The notes under the pieces are model-generated. The model did not search any database. It was not told the DNA's origin and worked only from the letters and a program-made list of their open reading frames with translations. The translations under genes and the position numbers were made by a program. Shown in pieces: positions 34,189 through 45,852 of a stretch of DNA of 64,000 bases. The first letter of the stretch is position 1; every line of letters starts with the position of its first letter. Source of the stretch: Gigaspora rosea (lineage: Eukaryota; Glomeromycota; Glomeromycetes; Diversisporales; Gigasporaceae); contig QKWP01000111.1 of NCBI GenBank assembly GCA_003550325.1, positions 301,309 through 365,308 of the forward strand, written 5' to 3'.

Positions 34189-35662
34189 CTATTGAAAAAT
34201 AACTACCTGCATTTCTGATTGGCGGTTGATAAGTATTATTATATTGCCATTTTTAGGACCATATGAATCATGATGTCCAAAATGACAAAACCATGGACCA
34301 TGTTCTTGACCATAATAAATTGCATGTGATTGATCATTTACACGACTAAGAATAGATTCTTTCATATTCTCATTTTTTAAAGAAAAAATAAAGCTACCAG
34401 GTGCTTTTAACCATCCGCTATTTGTAAATTTCCAGCCAATAGGATTATATCCACCAAGTATTTCATTTGAATTTTCAACCTTTATAACAACTATTAAGTC
34501 TGATATATTGTCACATAGTTTATGAAAAATTTTGGCATCGAACCCATCTCTACTACCTCTAAGTAATAGTTTGAACTCATATGGAATTTCTGTTATGTCA
34601 TAAGTTGTTGAACGTCGATCAATCCAGGAAGAAATTTCGACTGCATGTTCTAAATTAATTATGGAAGAAGGTATAGAAATTGATTTTCTAGGAGGAAGTT
34701 GAGTTGTCAATTTTTTACGAGGGAGTAAAATTGTAGATATAACAGGCTTATTTGGAGATAAAAATTTTATAATAATATCATCCCACAAATTTTCTTCAAG
34801 AATTTTTTTATAAGGAAGTATTTTATCTAAGACTTCATCACCAGGAATTTGAAAATACCTAATATGAGGTAAACAGTTTTTAAGAGTAATTTTTAAAGAT
34901 TTGAAATTCTCCTCATTCCATTGCTCATAATTAGATGGTAAATTTGGAGTTTGTGCTTTTCCCCACAAAATTACTTTATCCCAAATTACAGATTCATCTA
35001 ATTGTAATTCGTCATGTTTTAAGAGAGAAATCAATGCATTCTCTTGAATAGTAGTGAAATCATCAGAATCAAAAATCAAATTTGGGTGTTTAATAATAAT
35101 TTCATTACAAAATTGCTGCAAAGCTTTGAAATTTTCATTTTGAAAACTAATCTGATAAATGTGAGAAAAATTTAATCGAAGCCAAGATGCATTATCTTCA
35201 ATTAGGAGAGTTTGAAGACGATCAATGGATTCTGAAAAATTAAATTCATTGAAAGTGATCAGAAGATCAAGTATGTCAGAAGTTTCAAGGTTCTCTAAAG
35301 AGATTACACCGCCATAAATATATCTATAGGATATAAGAAATTAATTAAAATACTAAACTGATAATTCTATTATTTATAGTAATTTTTATGTAATTATCAT
35401 AAAATCAAAAAACTTACTTAATGACAATATTAAAAGTTTTAACAGAAATATTGTGCAATTTAATATTAAAGATATTATTTCCCTTAATCGTATTTGCTAA
35501 TTTTTGTTGAAAGTAAGAAGAGCGTTGATATAAGATTGCGGAATGTACCTTTAAAAATTGAGTATCTGGTTGTTCACCAACTTCGATAATTGTATCATAA
35601 TTATATTCACTTTCAAGAAGTTGGGTAAAATCTTGCGAAAGTTTATTATAAAATGTCAACAT
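34189..35662 (-). CDS. BTB-BACK-TLDc domain protein, copy B (altered C-terminus), 459 aa
   Basis: Exon 1 is 35418-35662, starting at the ATG of MLTFYNKLSQDF, the start shared by all copies. The phase-2 intron is 35324-35417 (gtaagt..ctatag). Exon 2 is 34189-35323; together 1380 bases, open throughout. Residues 20-100 form a BTB domain (YDTIIEVGEQPDTQ, HSAILYQRSSYFQ), about 105-235 BACK-like helices (HPNLIFDSDDF, CLPHIRYFQI), and about 285 onward TLDc (FKLLLRGSRDGF, NEILGGYNPIGW). BTB-BACK proteins commonly bind cullin-3 to recruit ubiquitylation targets; TLDc domains are linked to oxidative-stress resistance and V-ATPase binding. The role here is inferred. Near 34250 the frame departs from copies D and E: the usual ending DDYEVFQ is readable in another frame down to 34151, so the last 20 or so residues are novel, by real mutation or sequence error. 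Confidence 0.85.
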
Positions 35663-35684
35663 TTGGAAATACAAAAGGTAAGTA

Positions 35685-35749
35685 ACGCCTGATCGACAGG
35701 CGTGCATTTGCATTGCGGTTTATAATCTGATGCACTGCCAATCAGCGTC
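35685..35749 (-). promoter_or_regulatory. Conserved upstream module of copy B: CCAAT box, TATA-like, dyad
   Basis: On the minus strand in order: gctgacgctgattggc (inverted CCAAT), attataaac, then acgcctgtcgatcaggcgt, a perfect 6-base dyad, ending about 23 bases before the ATG. The same three elements, at like spacing, precede copies C, D and E. Conservation amid drifting flank suggests a core promoter or 5' UTR hairpin. Confidence 0.6.
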
Positions 35750-35759
35750 AGCTATTAAA

Positions 35760-36185
35760 ATTCCAGGTATGTTTGACTTTTTCTGTGTGAGAATACTAAA
35801 TTATAGCTTTTATTAGGAAGGCTAATTGGCTTTCTGAAACAGGGGTTTCTTGAATCTCCCAAAATCATTGAATCGATAAATGATGCAAGCTATTGGTGCA
35901 TGCTTTGAAAGTGGTGATTTTGACATCCTACTTCCATACTAGTTAGCCCGGAAAGGTTGGTCTGTTCGTCTTTCTATATAGATCACATGATTAATACCGT
36001 TTGATATGCCGTAAGGAATATATCAATGTCTACGTTAATAAATTCTTACTATAAAAATAATAGGGACCTAAACCCCATAAGAAGGCGCGTGCGTTTACCA
36101 ATATTTATCCTTTAGATGAATATCTGATGATCTAGGCATACTTGACCAATAAAAACTCATATGGGTTATCATACATGTCAAAATT
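35760..36185. other. No gene recognised
   Basis: Mixed AT-rich sequence upstream of copy B. It includes cacatgattaataccgtttg and similar single-copy-looking sequence. Nothing nameable. Confidence 0.45.
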
Positions 36186-36189
36186 TTTA

Positions 36190-37880
36190 TTTTAATTCTC
36201 ACATTCGTAGATTTAAATAAAAAAAATTCATCAAATTTGGTCAGGAGTATGTCGAGGAAATATTTTACTCAGATTTTAGAAAAAATATGTTTATCTAAAA
36301 TGCTTTTGAATTTTTTAAAACTTTGAAGTTTTCTCGATAATCACCTGATCAAAAAATTCGATGCGATTTTTTTATTTTAATTATATTAGTAGAATAAAAT
36401 AAAAATATTTATTGAATTTGGTTAGGTGGTATCGAGAAAACTTCGCAAGTTTAGAATCTGTCCCGTCTGTTAATAAATTACTGAAGTGCTGAATTTTTTA
36501 AAACTTTGAGCGAAGTTTTTCGATTAACACTTGATCAAATTCGATGAAAATTTTTTTATTTTAATTATACATATTAGTAGAATTAAAATAAAAGAATTTT
36601 TGTTGAATTTGGTCAGGTGGGTATCGAGAAATTCACTCAAAATTTAGAAAAAATGTGCCTCGTCTGTCAGTAAATTAAGTGCTTCTGAATTTTTTAAAAC
36701 TTTGAGCGAAATTTTTCATAACTTAACTCTACGAATGTGTAGAATTAAAAAAAAAAATTTTTTTATCAAATTTGACCAGGTAATTGTTAAGAAAATTTCG
36801 TTCAAAGTCTTAAAAAATTTAGAAACACAATTTACTAATGGATGGACAGATCCTTCTAAACTTTGAACAAAGTTTTCTCGATAAATACCTGGCCAAATTT
36901 GATGAAAATTTTTTTATTTTAATTCAACGAATGTGTAGAACTATAATAATAAACTATTCATCAATTTGATCAGGTGGCTATCAAGAAAACTTTGCTTAAA
37001 GTTTAGAAAAATCTGCCTATCTATTAGTAAATTGTGCTTCTAAAATTTTTTAAGACTTTGAGCGAAGTTTTCTCGATAACCACCTGATCAAATTCTATAA
37101 ATTGGTTTTATTTAATTCTACACATTCGTAGAATTAAGTTAAAAAAGGTTTTATTGAATTTGTTGATGGCTATCGAAAAAACTTTGCTCAAAGTTTTAAA
37201 AACTTCATATGAACTTAATTTGCTAACAGATGGGACAGATTCTTTCTAAACTTTGAGCCAAGTTTTCTCGACAAACACCTAATAAAATTCAATAAAAATA
37301 TTTTTATTTTAATTCTCCTAATATGTAGAGTTAAATATAAAAATTTCCATCGAATCTGATCAGGTGGTTGTCGGAAAAACTTCGCTTAAAAATTCAGAAG
37401 CCTTAATTTACTACCGTAACAAACGGAAGATTCTTTCTAAACTTTGAGCGAAGTTTTCTCGATAACCATCTAACCAAATTTGATGAAAAGTTTTTTATTT
37501 TAATTCTACACATTCGCAGAATTAAGTCAAAAAAATTTTATTGAAATGGTAAGATGGTTTCGAAAAAATTCGCTCAAAGTTTTAAAAAATTCAGAAGCAC
37601 TTAATTTACTAACAGAATGGACGCATTTTTTCTAAACTTTGAGCGAAGTTTTCTCGATAAAACCTGACTAAATTCAACAAAAATTCTTTTATTTTAATTC
37701 TACTAATATGTATAATTAAAATAAAAAAAAATTCATCGAATTTGATCAAGTGGTTATAAAAAAACTTCGCTAAAAAATTCAGCACTTAATTTATTGATAA
37801 ACGGGGCAGATTCTAAATTTGTGAAGTTTTCTCAATACCAAAACCTGACCAAATTCAATAAATTTTTATTTTAATTCTAA
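36190..37880. repeat. Palindromic satellite, about 195-base unit, about nine copies
   Basis: aaactttgagcgaag or a variant begins at about 36501, 36697, 36858, 37052, 37248, 37439 and 37634 (steps 196, 161, 194, 196, 191, 195). Each unit is a dyad: gaagttttctcgataacca then cctgatcaaattcgatga against tcgaatttgatcaggtgg then ttatcgagaaaactt, centred on a ttctacacattcgtagaa core. Later units are more diverged. No coding capacity. Confidence 0.92.
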
Positions 37881-37889
37881 TTCGCCACA

Positions 37890-40175
37890 ATACCCAAGTC
37901 ATTTTACAACAATAATTATATGCTACATTTAGGATTAGAGTTAATTCGGGCACTAATTCGAGACCATGTAAGTTATTTTCGAAGGACTCGACTTTCAAAG
38001 TAACGCTCAAGAGCGCTATTTCGCGCTTATAACAGTATACAAATTCCTTATTAAAAAATGACCGCTTTTGAAAATTTCAAGCTAATTTTCGAGGAGCCTC
38101 ATTAAATATTATTTACATTTAATGATGTAGTAAAAATTAATATTGAAATATTTATAAAAGTTGAGATAGGAAATTCACTTATATTCTTATTTTTACAATT
38201 AAAAATATAAAACCTGTTTTTCGAAATTTATATTTATATTTATTTATATTATTAAACGTTAATATTTTAATATTGTCGTGATTAATATTAGCAATCTAGA
38301 GATTGACGTATCTTGTCCCGGATTTCTAAGTGTAAATTTTGAGTTTCAGTTAACAGATTTCAAGACTAGTTTTTTAATCATAAATGAGTGTAATATAACT
38401 TCCCTCCTTCCAAAAGCAAATGAATTGATTAGGTTATAAATTCATAAACTGATATATTCTCCCTTAATTCTTGCACATAAAAATATAACTTAGATATATA
38501 ATAACATTAAATCTATGTGAATATGTTCGCCATTAAATAATAATCGTACAAAAATAATCAAACTCTGATCACGTAATACATAATTCTGCCTACATTTAAT
38601 GATTTATCACAATTGGATATATCATATTCTTCCGACAATACGCACCCTTTTTATTGCACATAATGCGAGCCAAGGCTGTCATAATTGTCCCAAACTAGAT
38701 TATAAGCATGAAATAATTGTAAATTTCTTAAATAATAAATAGTTTCATTGACCGCTTCAGCTTATAAATTTAGATTTTTTTAATTTTAGCGGCTAATTAT
38801 AAATCCGTAAATTTATATATCGATATTTTTCTGCGTATAAGTGGTATTGTCATTAAAAATTTATTATATAGAAGAATTGTAACGGATATTGGTTGTCTAT
38901 TAATGAATGGATATTTTGGTAGCCTTTCTACTTTGGTTTCCTTGCGAGTCCTTGGATGTCGATTATTTGGATGTTGTTAAAGGAGAAAATTACAAACTTT
39001 TAAACAAAATTTTGACGATTAAATACATTATTCCCGGTTTGCTGTTTCGGCTTCTGATGTTTCTTATGTTTCGACAATAGGTAATTACAACTAGACAATA
39101 TTAACCATATTGTACAGCTACCAAATATACATATTTTACAAATATGTAGTAGTATTACTAATGATCAATTCTTCGTCAAATGTTCAATTGAATTATAGAC
39201 TTCTTTCTATATAATTTATTGTTGATACTTAACGTTAAGGTGGTTATGGAATTAAGGTTGGATGTACAAAAAGAGTTACTCAATAATACGTATTTGATAT
39301 AATAATTGTAATTAAACTCACAACTTCTTTTGTATTCTAGAATCATATGTGATTGACACCATCGATATAATTTGGATTCAAAGTTGAACGATTGTGAACT
39401 CGTATAAGGTTGTTTTGAAATATATAAATATATGTTAAATTTACTAAGTATGTGATATAACTTTATGCTAATTAAATCTGTATAATGCATACCCAAAGTT
39501 GTAAGCTAATTGCAAAAATTCAGATGCCAATGTCCCAATCAAAAAATATACATATTTTTTATTATATATTTTGCTGAATTGACTAAACATAACTAGTCAC
39601 ATTTCATATAAGTGATCTAAAAATAGATTTACTGAGATTTACTGATAGTCAGGGACCCAGAAAAGTTCATATATAAATATATATAAATATATCAGAATTT
39701 TTGGCACAAAAAGGTATAAAACAGAATTTTTTGAGTTAAGCATGACACATGATTTATATCAAGTTTGATTGGATAAAAATCATGTGATATTGCTTTCCAG
39801 TTGTAAAGAATAGATGAACTATCATATTAACTATAAATAAAACATAATACTAATCTATTTTAATTCTTAAAAACTTCAATAAAGAATATAAAAATAATGA
39901 CTTAGAATAATTTTGAATGTGAAAAAAAATGAATTAAATACTTAATTTGGATAAATATTTTCGTTATATTATCTGGTATTGGTTATAAAAGCAAGTATTT
40001 AAATATTAAATTTAAAAACTTTTACAACCTCTATGAGAAATCGGTACACGTAAGTACACATATAAATATGGAATTATATACGGGTAAACACGAGTAACAT
40101 AATCGCTGCACGGAAACTGCACAGAAAATGATCATCCAAAAAATTTAAAATATGCTATTACATGAAAAGTTAAGA
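37890..40175. other. No supported gene over 2.3 kb
   Basis: A/T-rich with short unrelated frames on both strands. A minus-strand open frame at 39176-39496 has no recognisable domain. 38880-39070 is less AT-rich (gtaacggatattggttgtc..) and could be a remnant of a gene or element, which I cannot identify. Confidence 0.4.
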
Positions 40176-40177
40176 TC

Positions 40178-40355
40178 TGTGCACTGACGAGCAAAATCGT
40201 TAAGACTCTTAACGATTATAAATTTCGTACATTGACGTGCACTATCATTAAGAATATTAATTTCTATACATTATCGTGTACACAATCATTAAGATTCTTA
40301 ATGATTATAAATTTCCATGCACTGACGCGCACTATCGTTAAAATTCTTAACGATC
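40178..40355. repeat. Repeated small palindrome atcgttaag..cttaacgat
   Basis: atcgttaagactcttaacgat, atcattaagattcttaatgat and atcgttaaaattcttaacgat are 21-base hairpins joined by aaatttc and gcactgacgcgcact linkers. Spacing is irregular (about 38-52 bases). Confidence 0.65.
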
Positions 40356-40369
40356 AACAACCTCTGTTT

Positions 40370-40625
40370 ACCTTTTTGTTTTTGTTTTTTTTTAATTCAT
40401 TTTTTTTATATATTTTTTTTCTGTACACCCTTTTCGCCTTTCATTTTCATTTTCTTATTTTCTTTTTTTCTTTCTTCTTATCACTCCCTCTTTTTTTTTT
40501 GCTTTTATTTTTTTTAATTTTTTTTCTTTCTTTCTTTTTATTTTTTTCTTTTCCCTTTCACCTTTACCTTTTTGTTTTGTCTTTTTTTCTGTTTTTTTTG
40601 CTTCTTTTGTTTTCTTGTTTTGAGC
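40370..40625. repeat. Pyrimidine (T/C) tract
   Basis: Almost pure T and C on the plus strand, including long T runs and ttctttctttctttt. It creates a Phe/Leu-rich open frame that I do not regard as a gene. Confidence 0.8.
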
Positions 40626-40629
40626 ATAA

Positions 40630-41820
40630 CTAACATGTCTTTTATTATTTTTTTTTTGTCTTTGGAGCCGTCGCTATTAGAGTCATTATTGGAGCTGATA
40701 TTTATCTGTTTTGGAGTCGACGTTCATTGCTTCTGATGCTTCGTTAGGGTTTCGTCTTCGAAACCATTTTCAGTGTAATTTTCATTGCATTGTGGATGTC
40801 ATCTTTTGCTATTTGCATGTTACCTAAGCATGTTTCTTTTCTTTCTATGATTCAACTAAAAATTTTTTTATCATGGTCAATTGAAGTTTGGGAAAGGTTC
40901 GAGAGTTCTTCATTCTTAAGTTAGTGATCTAATTTCTTGCAGAAGTGATTAATTGTGGCGCAACAAGTGGTGAAATATGTAGTTGTTTTTGAATGTATTT
41001 ATGTAAAAAAATTTTTTTAAATAAATAAATAAAATAAAATAAATAGTCTTTTATATTGTAATATGAATTTTTTTTAATTAGTATAATTTGTTATATGAAA
41101 AAACGCATTATGATATTTGTTACAAATAAATTATATGTAATGTTGCATATACGTTATTGCACATTACTGCACGCAAAAATAAATGGGACAATGCACGTGA
41201 AAACACTTGAAAATGCACATTAATACATGCAGTGTTGCATGGAATCCGCGCCCTTTTACGTGTCATGAACTTGCTTTCCCATGCATTGTCCCATGTATAT
41301 TTACGTGCAGGTTTGTATGGTCACATATTCAAACTTTTCTGTGTATATCAGTATTATAATTTCTCATAGGGTAACCAATATTTATTTAAAATACTACCAA
41401 AACGTATTTCAGCATATAATGTTGCACAAGAATTTTCAGGTGATAATAATGTTTTAATATGCCGATTTTGTAATCAGTTAATTGGCATATAAATACAGCG
41501 AATCAAAAAATTTAGAGAAAACGCAAGTTCTAGAGATAACAGACAAAATTTAAGTGAGGAATTACCTCGGGCATTTACTATTATGTATAATAGTAATAAT
41601 AACCGAAAATTTATATCGGAATAAACCGGATTTTTTAAACAAATCGGAATGGGATTTTTCCGGATCTACAGATCTAATAATCCTGTTTAAACAGGTTTGT
41701 TAATCATGAATAACCTATTTTTAGATTGTTTTGATTTTGTGTAACAAAATAGTATTTGCCGATTTTCTCAAAACCCATATAGCGGATCATATTAAATCTT
41801 TATAACACGTAAAAGTAGAC
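40630..41820. other. No supported gene
   Basis: 40640-40790 is less AT-rich (ttggagccgtcgctattagag) but not open. 41130-41300 contains repeated tgcatgnn/gcacg motifs (acgtgcag, catgcattgtcccatg). From about 41760 the sequence matches 48785 onward (tttataacacgtaaaa-tagacccgaatat). Confidence 0.4.
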
Positions 41821-41824
41821 CCGA

Positions 41825-41929
41825 ATATCATGAAATTTGTTTTGTCGGAGCAAATGATTGGCTGACACGTGCCGCGTAGCGGCACTTTTCGACCAATCAT
41901 TTGTCCCGACAGAACAAATTTTGTGATAT
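41825..41929. mobile_element. Foldback MITE, about 105 bases
   Basis: atatcatgaaatttgttttg then tcggagcaaatgattgg pairs with ccaatcatttgtcccgac then agaacaaattttgtgatat. The hairpin apex is gtgccgcgtagcggcac. It interrupts sequence that runs on without it in the related stretch at 48785-48860. Confidence 0.75.
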
Positions 41930-42743
41930 TTATCATCGCATGATCCAATATCGATGTTATCGTGCAATTATGATCATGATTTAAAAGTTGTGATTGGCTA
42001 ACTGAGTTTTAATTTGGGATTGTTGTGCTTATGTAATAACATACAAAAAATAACAATAAGAAAATTTTTCATGATCATATGAGTTTGCAAGATAACGTAA
42101 ATTACTAGGGTGGAACATCAACTAAGAAATCAAACCCTATGTTAGATAACTATAGCATTTTTCATATCACAGATTTTTGCGTTACACAAACAACAATTAA
42201 TTTATTCAAATTCAGATTGTATATTTAACCGTAATTACAGTAAGAACATAATATAATTAATAATTGAAATTTCAAAGCGATTCAACTTATTATCAAGAAA
42301 TCGAATTACCTTGAAACTTTCACGAATTGTTTTTAAAATGCTAAAGAATAAAACTATATTTTCAAATTTTTTATCGATATATAAATTTTGTACAATTGTC
42401 TTATAGAATAAGTTGAATTTTGTTAGTTAAAATATAAAAAAAAAACTCTCGAAACTATAAGTTAAATAAATAAGTTGAACCTTATTTAGAGCTAACGCAA
42501 AAAATTAAATATAGAACCTTCGAAATGGTTCTAAAGAACATTTCTCATTCAAAAGAAACTCGAAAAATAAGTACGATACTTGTGTGAATCTTTTAGAATA
42601 TTGCTCTTTTTTTTATAATTAAACAATATAAAAATAATATTCAATTTATTACATTAATTTCGCCAATAAAATTTGATCATAGTAAATTGATCAATGTATC
42701 TAACATAGTTTTGATTTACATAGTTGATGCTCCACCCTAATAC
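41930..42743. other. AT-rich, no gene recognised; ends at assembly gap
   Basis: No open frame of note. The last 100 bases before the gap are ordinary AT-rich sequence. Confidence 0.45.
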
Positions 42744-42960
42744 NNNNNNNNNNNNNNNNNNNNNNNNNNNNNNNNNNNNNNNNNNNNNNNNNNNNNNNNN
42801 NNNNNNNNNNNNNNNNNNNNNNNNNNNNNNNNNNNNNNNNNNNNNNNNNNNNNNNNNNNNNNNNNNNNNNNNNNNNNNNNNNNNNNNNNNNNNNNNNNNN
42901 NNNNNNNNNNNNNNNNNNNNNNNNNNNNNNNNNNNNNNNNNNNNNNNNNNNNNNNNNNNN
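42744..42960. other. Assembly gap of 217 undetermined bases
   Basis: All N. It is followed directly by a 97-base tandem repeat, so the gap probably reflects a repeat that the assembly did not resolve and its true length may differ. Confidence 0.99.
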
Positions 42961-43160
42961 CATATCAATACAAAAATATGTTTTTTATAGAATATGGCCG
43001 AAAATTTTTAACAAATGCCTAAAGTATAGTTTAAATAGGATTTTGGTCATTCCGATACATATCAATACAAAAATATGTTTTTTATAGAATATGCCCGAAA
43101 ATTTTTAACAAATGCCTAAAGTATAGTTTAAATAGGATTTTGGTCATTCCGATACATTGT
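42961..43160. repeat. 97-base tandem repeat, two near-identical copies after the gap
   Basis: catatcaatacaaaaatatg starts at 42961 and 43058. The units differ at about one base (atatggccg against atatgcccg). A single diverged copy lies at 48921-49010, followed there also by atggtagtaaatactgagct. Confidence 0.92.
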
Positions 43161-43346
43161 ATAATAAAAATGGTAGTAAATACTGAGCTTAATCTATATT
43201 ATACTGTATAATTGCCGAATTACAATAGCCTATTTGTAAATCAGCAAGAAAAAATCGTCAGCTCATTCAAGTGGTCAACAATAATACACAATTATATTTA
43301 GAAAAAACAAATTTCAAGATTAGAATGCAAAAGTCCTAGTTTAATT

Positions 43347-43942
43347 TTGAAGATATTGGAAAAGTTTTTAATAAAGAAAAAGCCAAATCCAGTTAATATT
43401 ATCAATTTTTGCTTAAATGATCAAATCAATCCTATAGTTCAAATTATTCTTGCATGTTGTCATCGTGTTGGTAAATGGATTGAAAAGAATGAACATAAGG
43501 TATTCATCTATTATCAAAAATCTGCAGGAATGGAATGTGCTATTGGATTTTATGAAATTAGTGCCTGTTATTATTACGGAATTGTAGTTGAAAAAGATGA
43601 ACATAAGGCATTCATTTATGCTCAAAAATCAGCAGAGATGGGTGACGCTTGTGGAATAGCTGGTACTGGATTTTATTATCTTCATGGAATTGGTGTTGAA
43701 AAGGATAAATATAAAGCTTTCATTTATTTTCAGAAATCTGCAGAGATGGTAAATATTAAAGGAGCATATAATTTGGGAATTTGTTATCAATATGGAATAG
43801 GAGTTGAAAAGGACGAAAATAAAGCATTCATTTATTATCTAAAAATGGCAGAAATTGGACACGTCAGTGAATGTCAAGTGTTGCAGAATGTTATCGATGT
43901 GGAATTGGTGTAAGAAGAGATCTAGATAAAGCCAAATAATGG
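43347..43942 (+). pseudogene. Sel1-like repeat protein, partial and disrupted
   Basis: The open stretch 43347-43913 encodes at least four Sel1-like (TPR-related, about 36-residue) repeats, visible as GIVVEKDEHKAFIYAQKSAE, GIGVEKDKYKAFIYFQKSAE and GIGVEKDENKAFIYY. Such repeats form alpha-solenoid scaffolds. There is no in-frame ATG at the start, so the 5' end is missing or in an unseen exon. Near 43878 the frame shifts: the next repeat continues in another frame (CYRCGIGVRRDLDKAK) and meets a TAA at about 43937. In related fungi Sel1 repeats are often fused to or adjacent to TKL-like kinases, and a broken kinase follows at 44494. The two may be parts of one decayed gene. Confidence 0.75.
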
Positions 43943-43944
43943 GA

Positions 43945-44490
43945 TCAAGGGTAAATTTTTAAATTAAATATATATTTGACGATTATTATAAATCGCAAGA
44001 TCGGATGTAATTGAAATCAAAAACATATCAGTTTAGGTCAAAGTTAAAATAAAGTTTGGATAAAAGATGAACCATTAAAAAACCGATTTCATAATTGAAG
44101 TTTCAACTTAAGAAAATTCATTACAGCTGATCTTGATATTCGATTGGTACTCTCCAGGCATGGTTGATAATGGAACTGCGAATGGAGCAAATGAAGCTCC
44201 GAATGAAGTCTATGGATATTGGATTTTTTTTTCAGTTATTTGGGTAACTATTGAACTCCATTGGCTCCATTGCCAACTCTGTCTCCAGAGTATTAAATTA
44301 CGGTATTGTAATAACATTGATATTTATAAATTTAAATTGCCGATTGCAGGAATAGAGAAAATTATTTTGTTTTAGGTATTATTAAACATATTTAAGCTAT
44401 TACAAACTATAACTGATATCTGTTATTGTGAATAATTTATTTATATATAACACTTATATTATAAAATTTATAAATAAATATTAGCTAAAA
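43945..44490. other. Spacer between Sel1 and kinase remnants
   Basis: Holds an inverted repeat at 44160-44290: atggaactgcgaatggagc and its loose complements (gaactccattggctccattg). No gene. The open frame over 44133-44375 seems to be a by-product. Confidence 0.45.
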
Positions 44491-44493
44491 ACG

Positions 44494-45558
44494 AATGGAT
44501 AGATAACTTAGAAATTGAAGATGATTTGAAAAAAATATTTATCGAAAGCAAATATCCGTTAGCTTGGATTTCTTTGAAAAAAATATTTATCGAAAGCAAA
44601 TATCCGTTAGCTTGGATTTCTTTTGATGAATTTATGAATATTGAAAAGATTGGTATAGGTGGGTTTGCAACTGTATACCGTGCTGAATGGTTTGATAACA
44701 TTCAAAATGTAAGCAAAAGCGTTGCACTTAGATTATTTCATGGATCAAAAAAAATAATTGTCATGAAAAATTTATAAGAGAGGTAATTTTTGTTAATTAT
44801 TTTTATCAATTATATCATTTATGATTTATAGTTGATTTTAATAATAATTCAAAAATATATTTCCTTAATGATAAGTTGAAAGCATATTGTGATATCGGTC
44901 ATAAAGATCCAACTTTTTTAAGTTGTCTCGGTGTATCAAAAGATAAAGTTTCCAAAGATTATTTTCTTGTCATGGAATTTGCTCTAGAAGGTTGCTTGCG
45001 AAAAAATCTACATAGCATAACACGAATGGATTGGAGAGATAAATTAAATCTGTTACAATGTATTGCATATGATCTTCTGATAATTCATTCTCAAGATCTT
45101 ATTCATCGTGATTTACATAGTGGAAATAATTTACTAAATATTTTAAAAAGTGCATACATCGCAGATTTAAGGCTTTCCATAACAGCTAATATCGCATCAA
45201 AATCAAATTCGGATGGAATTTATGGTATATTGCTCCTGAAGTTTTGAATGAACATCCATATACTAAAGAATCTGATATTTATTCATTTAGTATAATCATG
45301 TGGGAAATTTTATACGGTAAACCTGTTCGTTATGAACCGAAATCAGAACTACAATTCCAATTACATTTATGTAGTAGTTTGCGACCCATATTTATGAAAA
45401 TACAGCAATATGCTATGCGGACTTGATGAAGAAATGTCGGAACATTGATCCAAAAAAACGACCAACATAAAAAGAAATTTATGATATATTTGCAGAATGG
45501 CAGAATTATGAAACTATTTTATTAGAATTGTCCGAATCTGATAAGAACTACAAAATAT
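44494..45558 (+). pseudogene. TKL-like protein kinase, disrupted by several frameshifts
   Basis: Kinase motifs appear in order but in different frames: glycine-rich loop IGIGGFATVYRAEW (about 44650), VALRLF (Arg where the catalytic Lys is usual), then after a likely intron near 44780, FLVMEFALEGCL, catalytic loop LIHRDLHSGNN (HRD and Asn intact, about 45100), ADLRLS where DFGLS is expected, YIAPEVL in a shifted frame (about 45220), SDIYSFSIIMWEIL (about 45265), and KKCRNIDPKKRPT in a third frame (about 45430) followed by a stop. At least four frame breaks plus loss of DFG make it a pseudogene. The intact family phosphorylates Ser/Thr (or Tyr) and is greatly expanded in glomeromycotan fungi. 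It lies 0.6 kb after the Sel1 remnant, on the same strand. Confidence 0.85.
44526..44621 (+). repeat. 48-base perfect in-frame tandem duplication in the kinase remnant
   Basis: ttgaaaaaaatatttatcga starts at 44526 and 44574. The duplicated unit encodes KKIFIESKYPLAWIS, just before the glycine-rich loop. It preserves the frame (16 codons). Confidence 0.9.
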
Positions 45559-45669
45559 AAAAAATAAAGATATGCAAATAGACGATGAATCGGATTATAG
45601 AAGTAGATTTATTTCATTTAATAAGGTAGGTATTCCTAAATTGATGCAGTTCCTAAATTGACGCAGTTA

Positions 45670-45790
45670 CGATATCTTACGTTCCAGTGATCGGATTCAC
45701 GTGATTTTGGTACCATCCGACTCGTCTTGTTGAGACGAGTCGAACGGTACTAAAATCACGTGAATCCAATCACTGGAACGCAAGATATCG
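45670..45790. repeat. 121-base near-perfect palindrome, first of a pair
   Basis: cgatatcttacgttccagtg then atcggattcacgtgatttt pairs with aaaatcacgtgaatccaat then cactggaacgcaagatatcg, with the apex actcgtcttgttgagacgagt. It lies within the pogo element, upstream of the transposase. Confidence 0.85.
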
Positions 45791-45852
45791 CTATTTAAAT
45801 GATCTAAATTAATTTTATTATTTGGTGTGTTAACAAGAAGAATTGACGCATT

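Noticed and set aside
40232..40633. Open frame of 133 codons
   Set aside because: Produced by a T/C-rich tract; the translation is Phe/Leu/Ser low complexity with no domain, and the start is not supported.
42654..42990. Open frames crossing the assembly gap
   Set aside because: They consist almost entirely of undetermined residues.
43413..43625. Minus-strand open frame of 70 codons
   Set aside because: It is the antisense shadow of the Sel1-repeat remnant.
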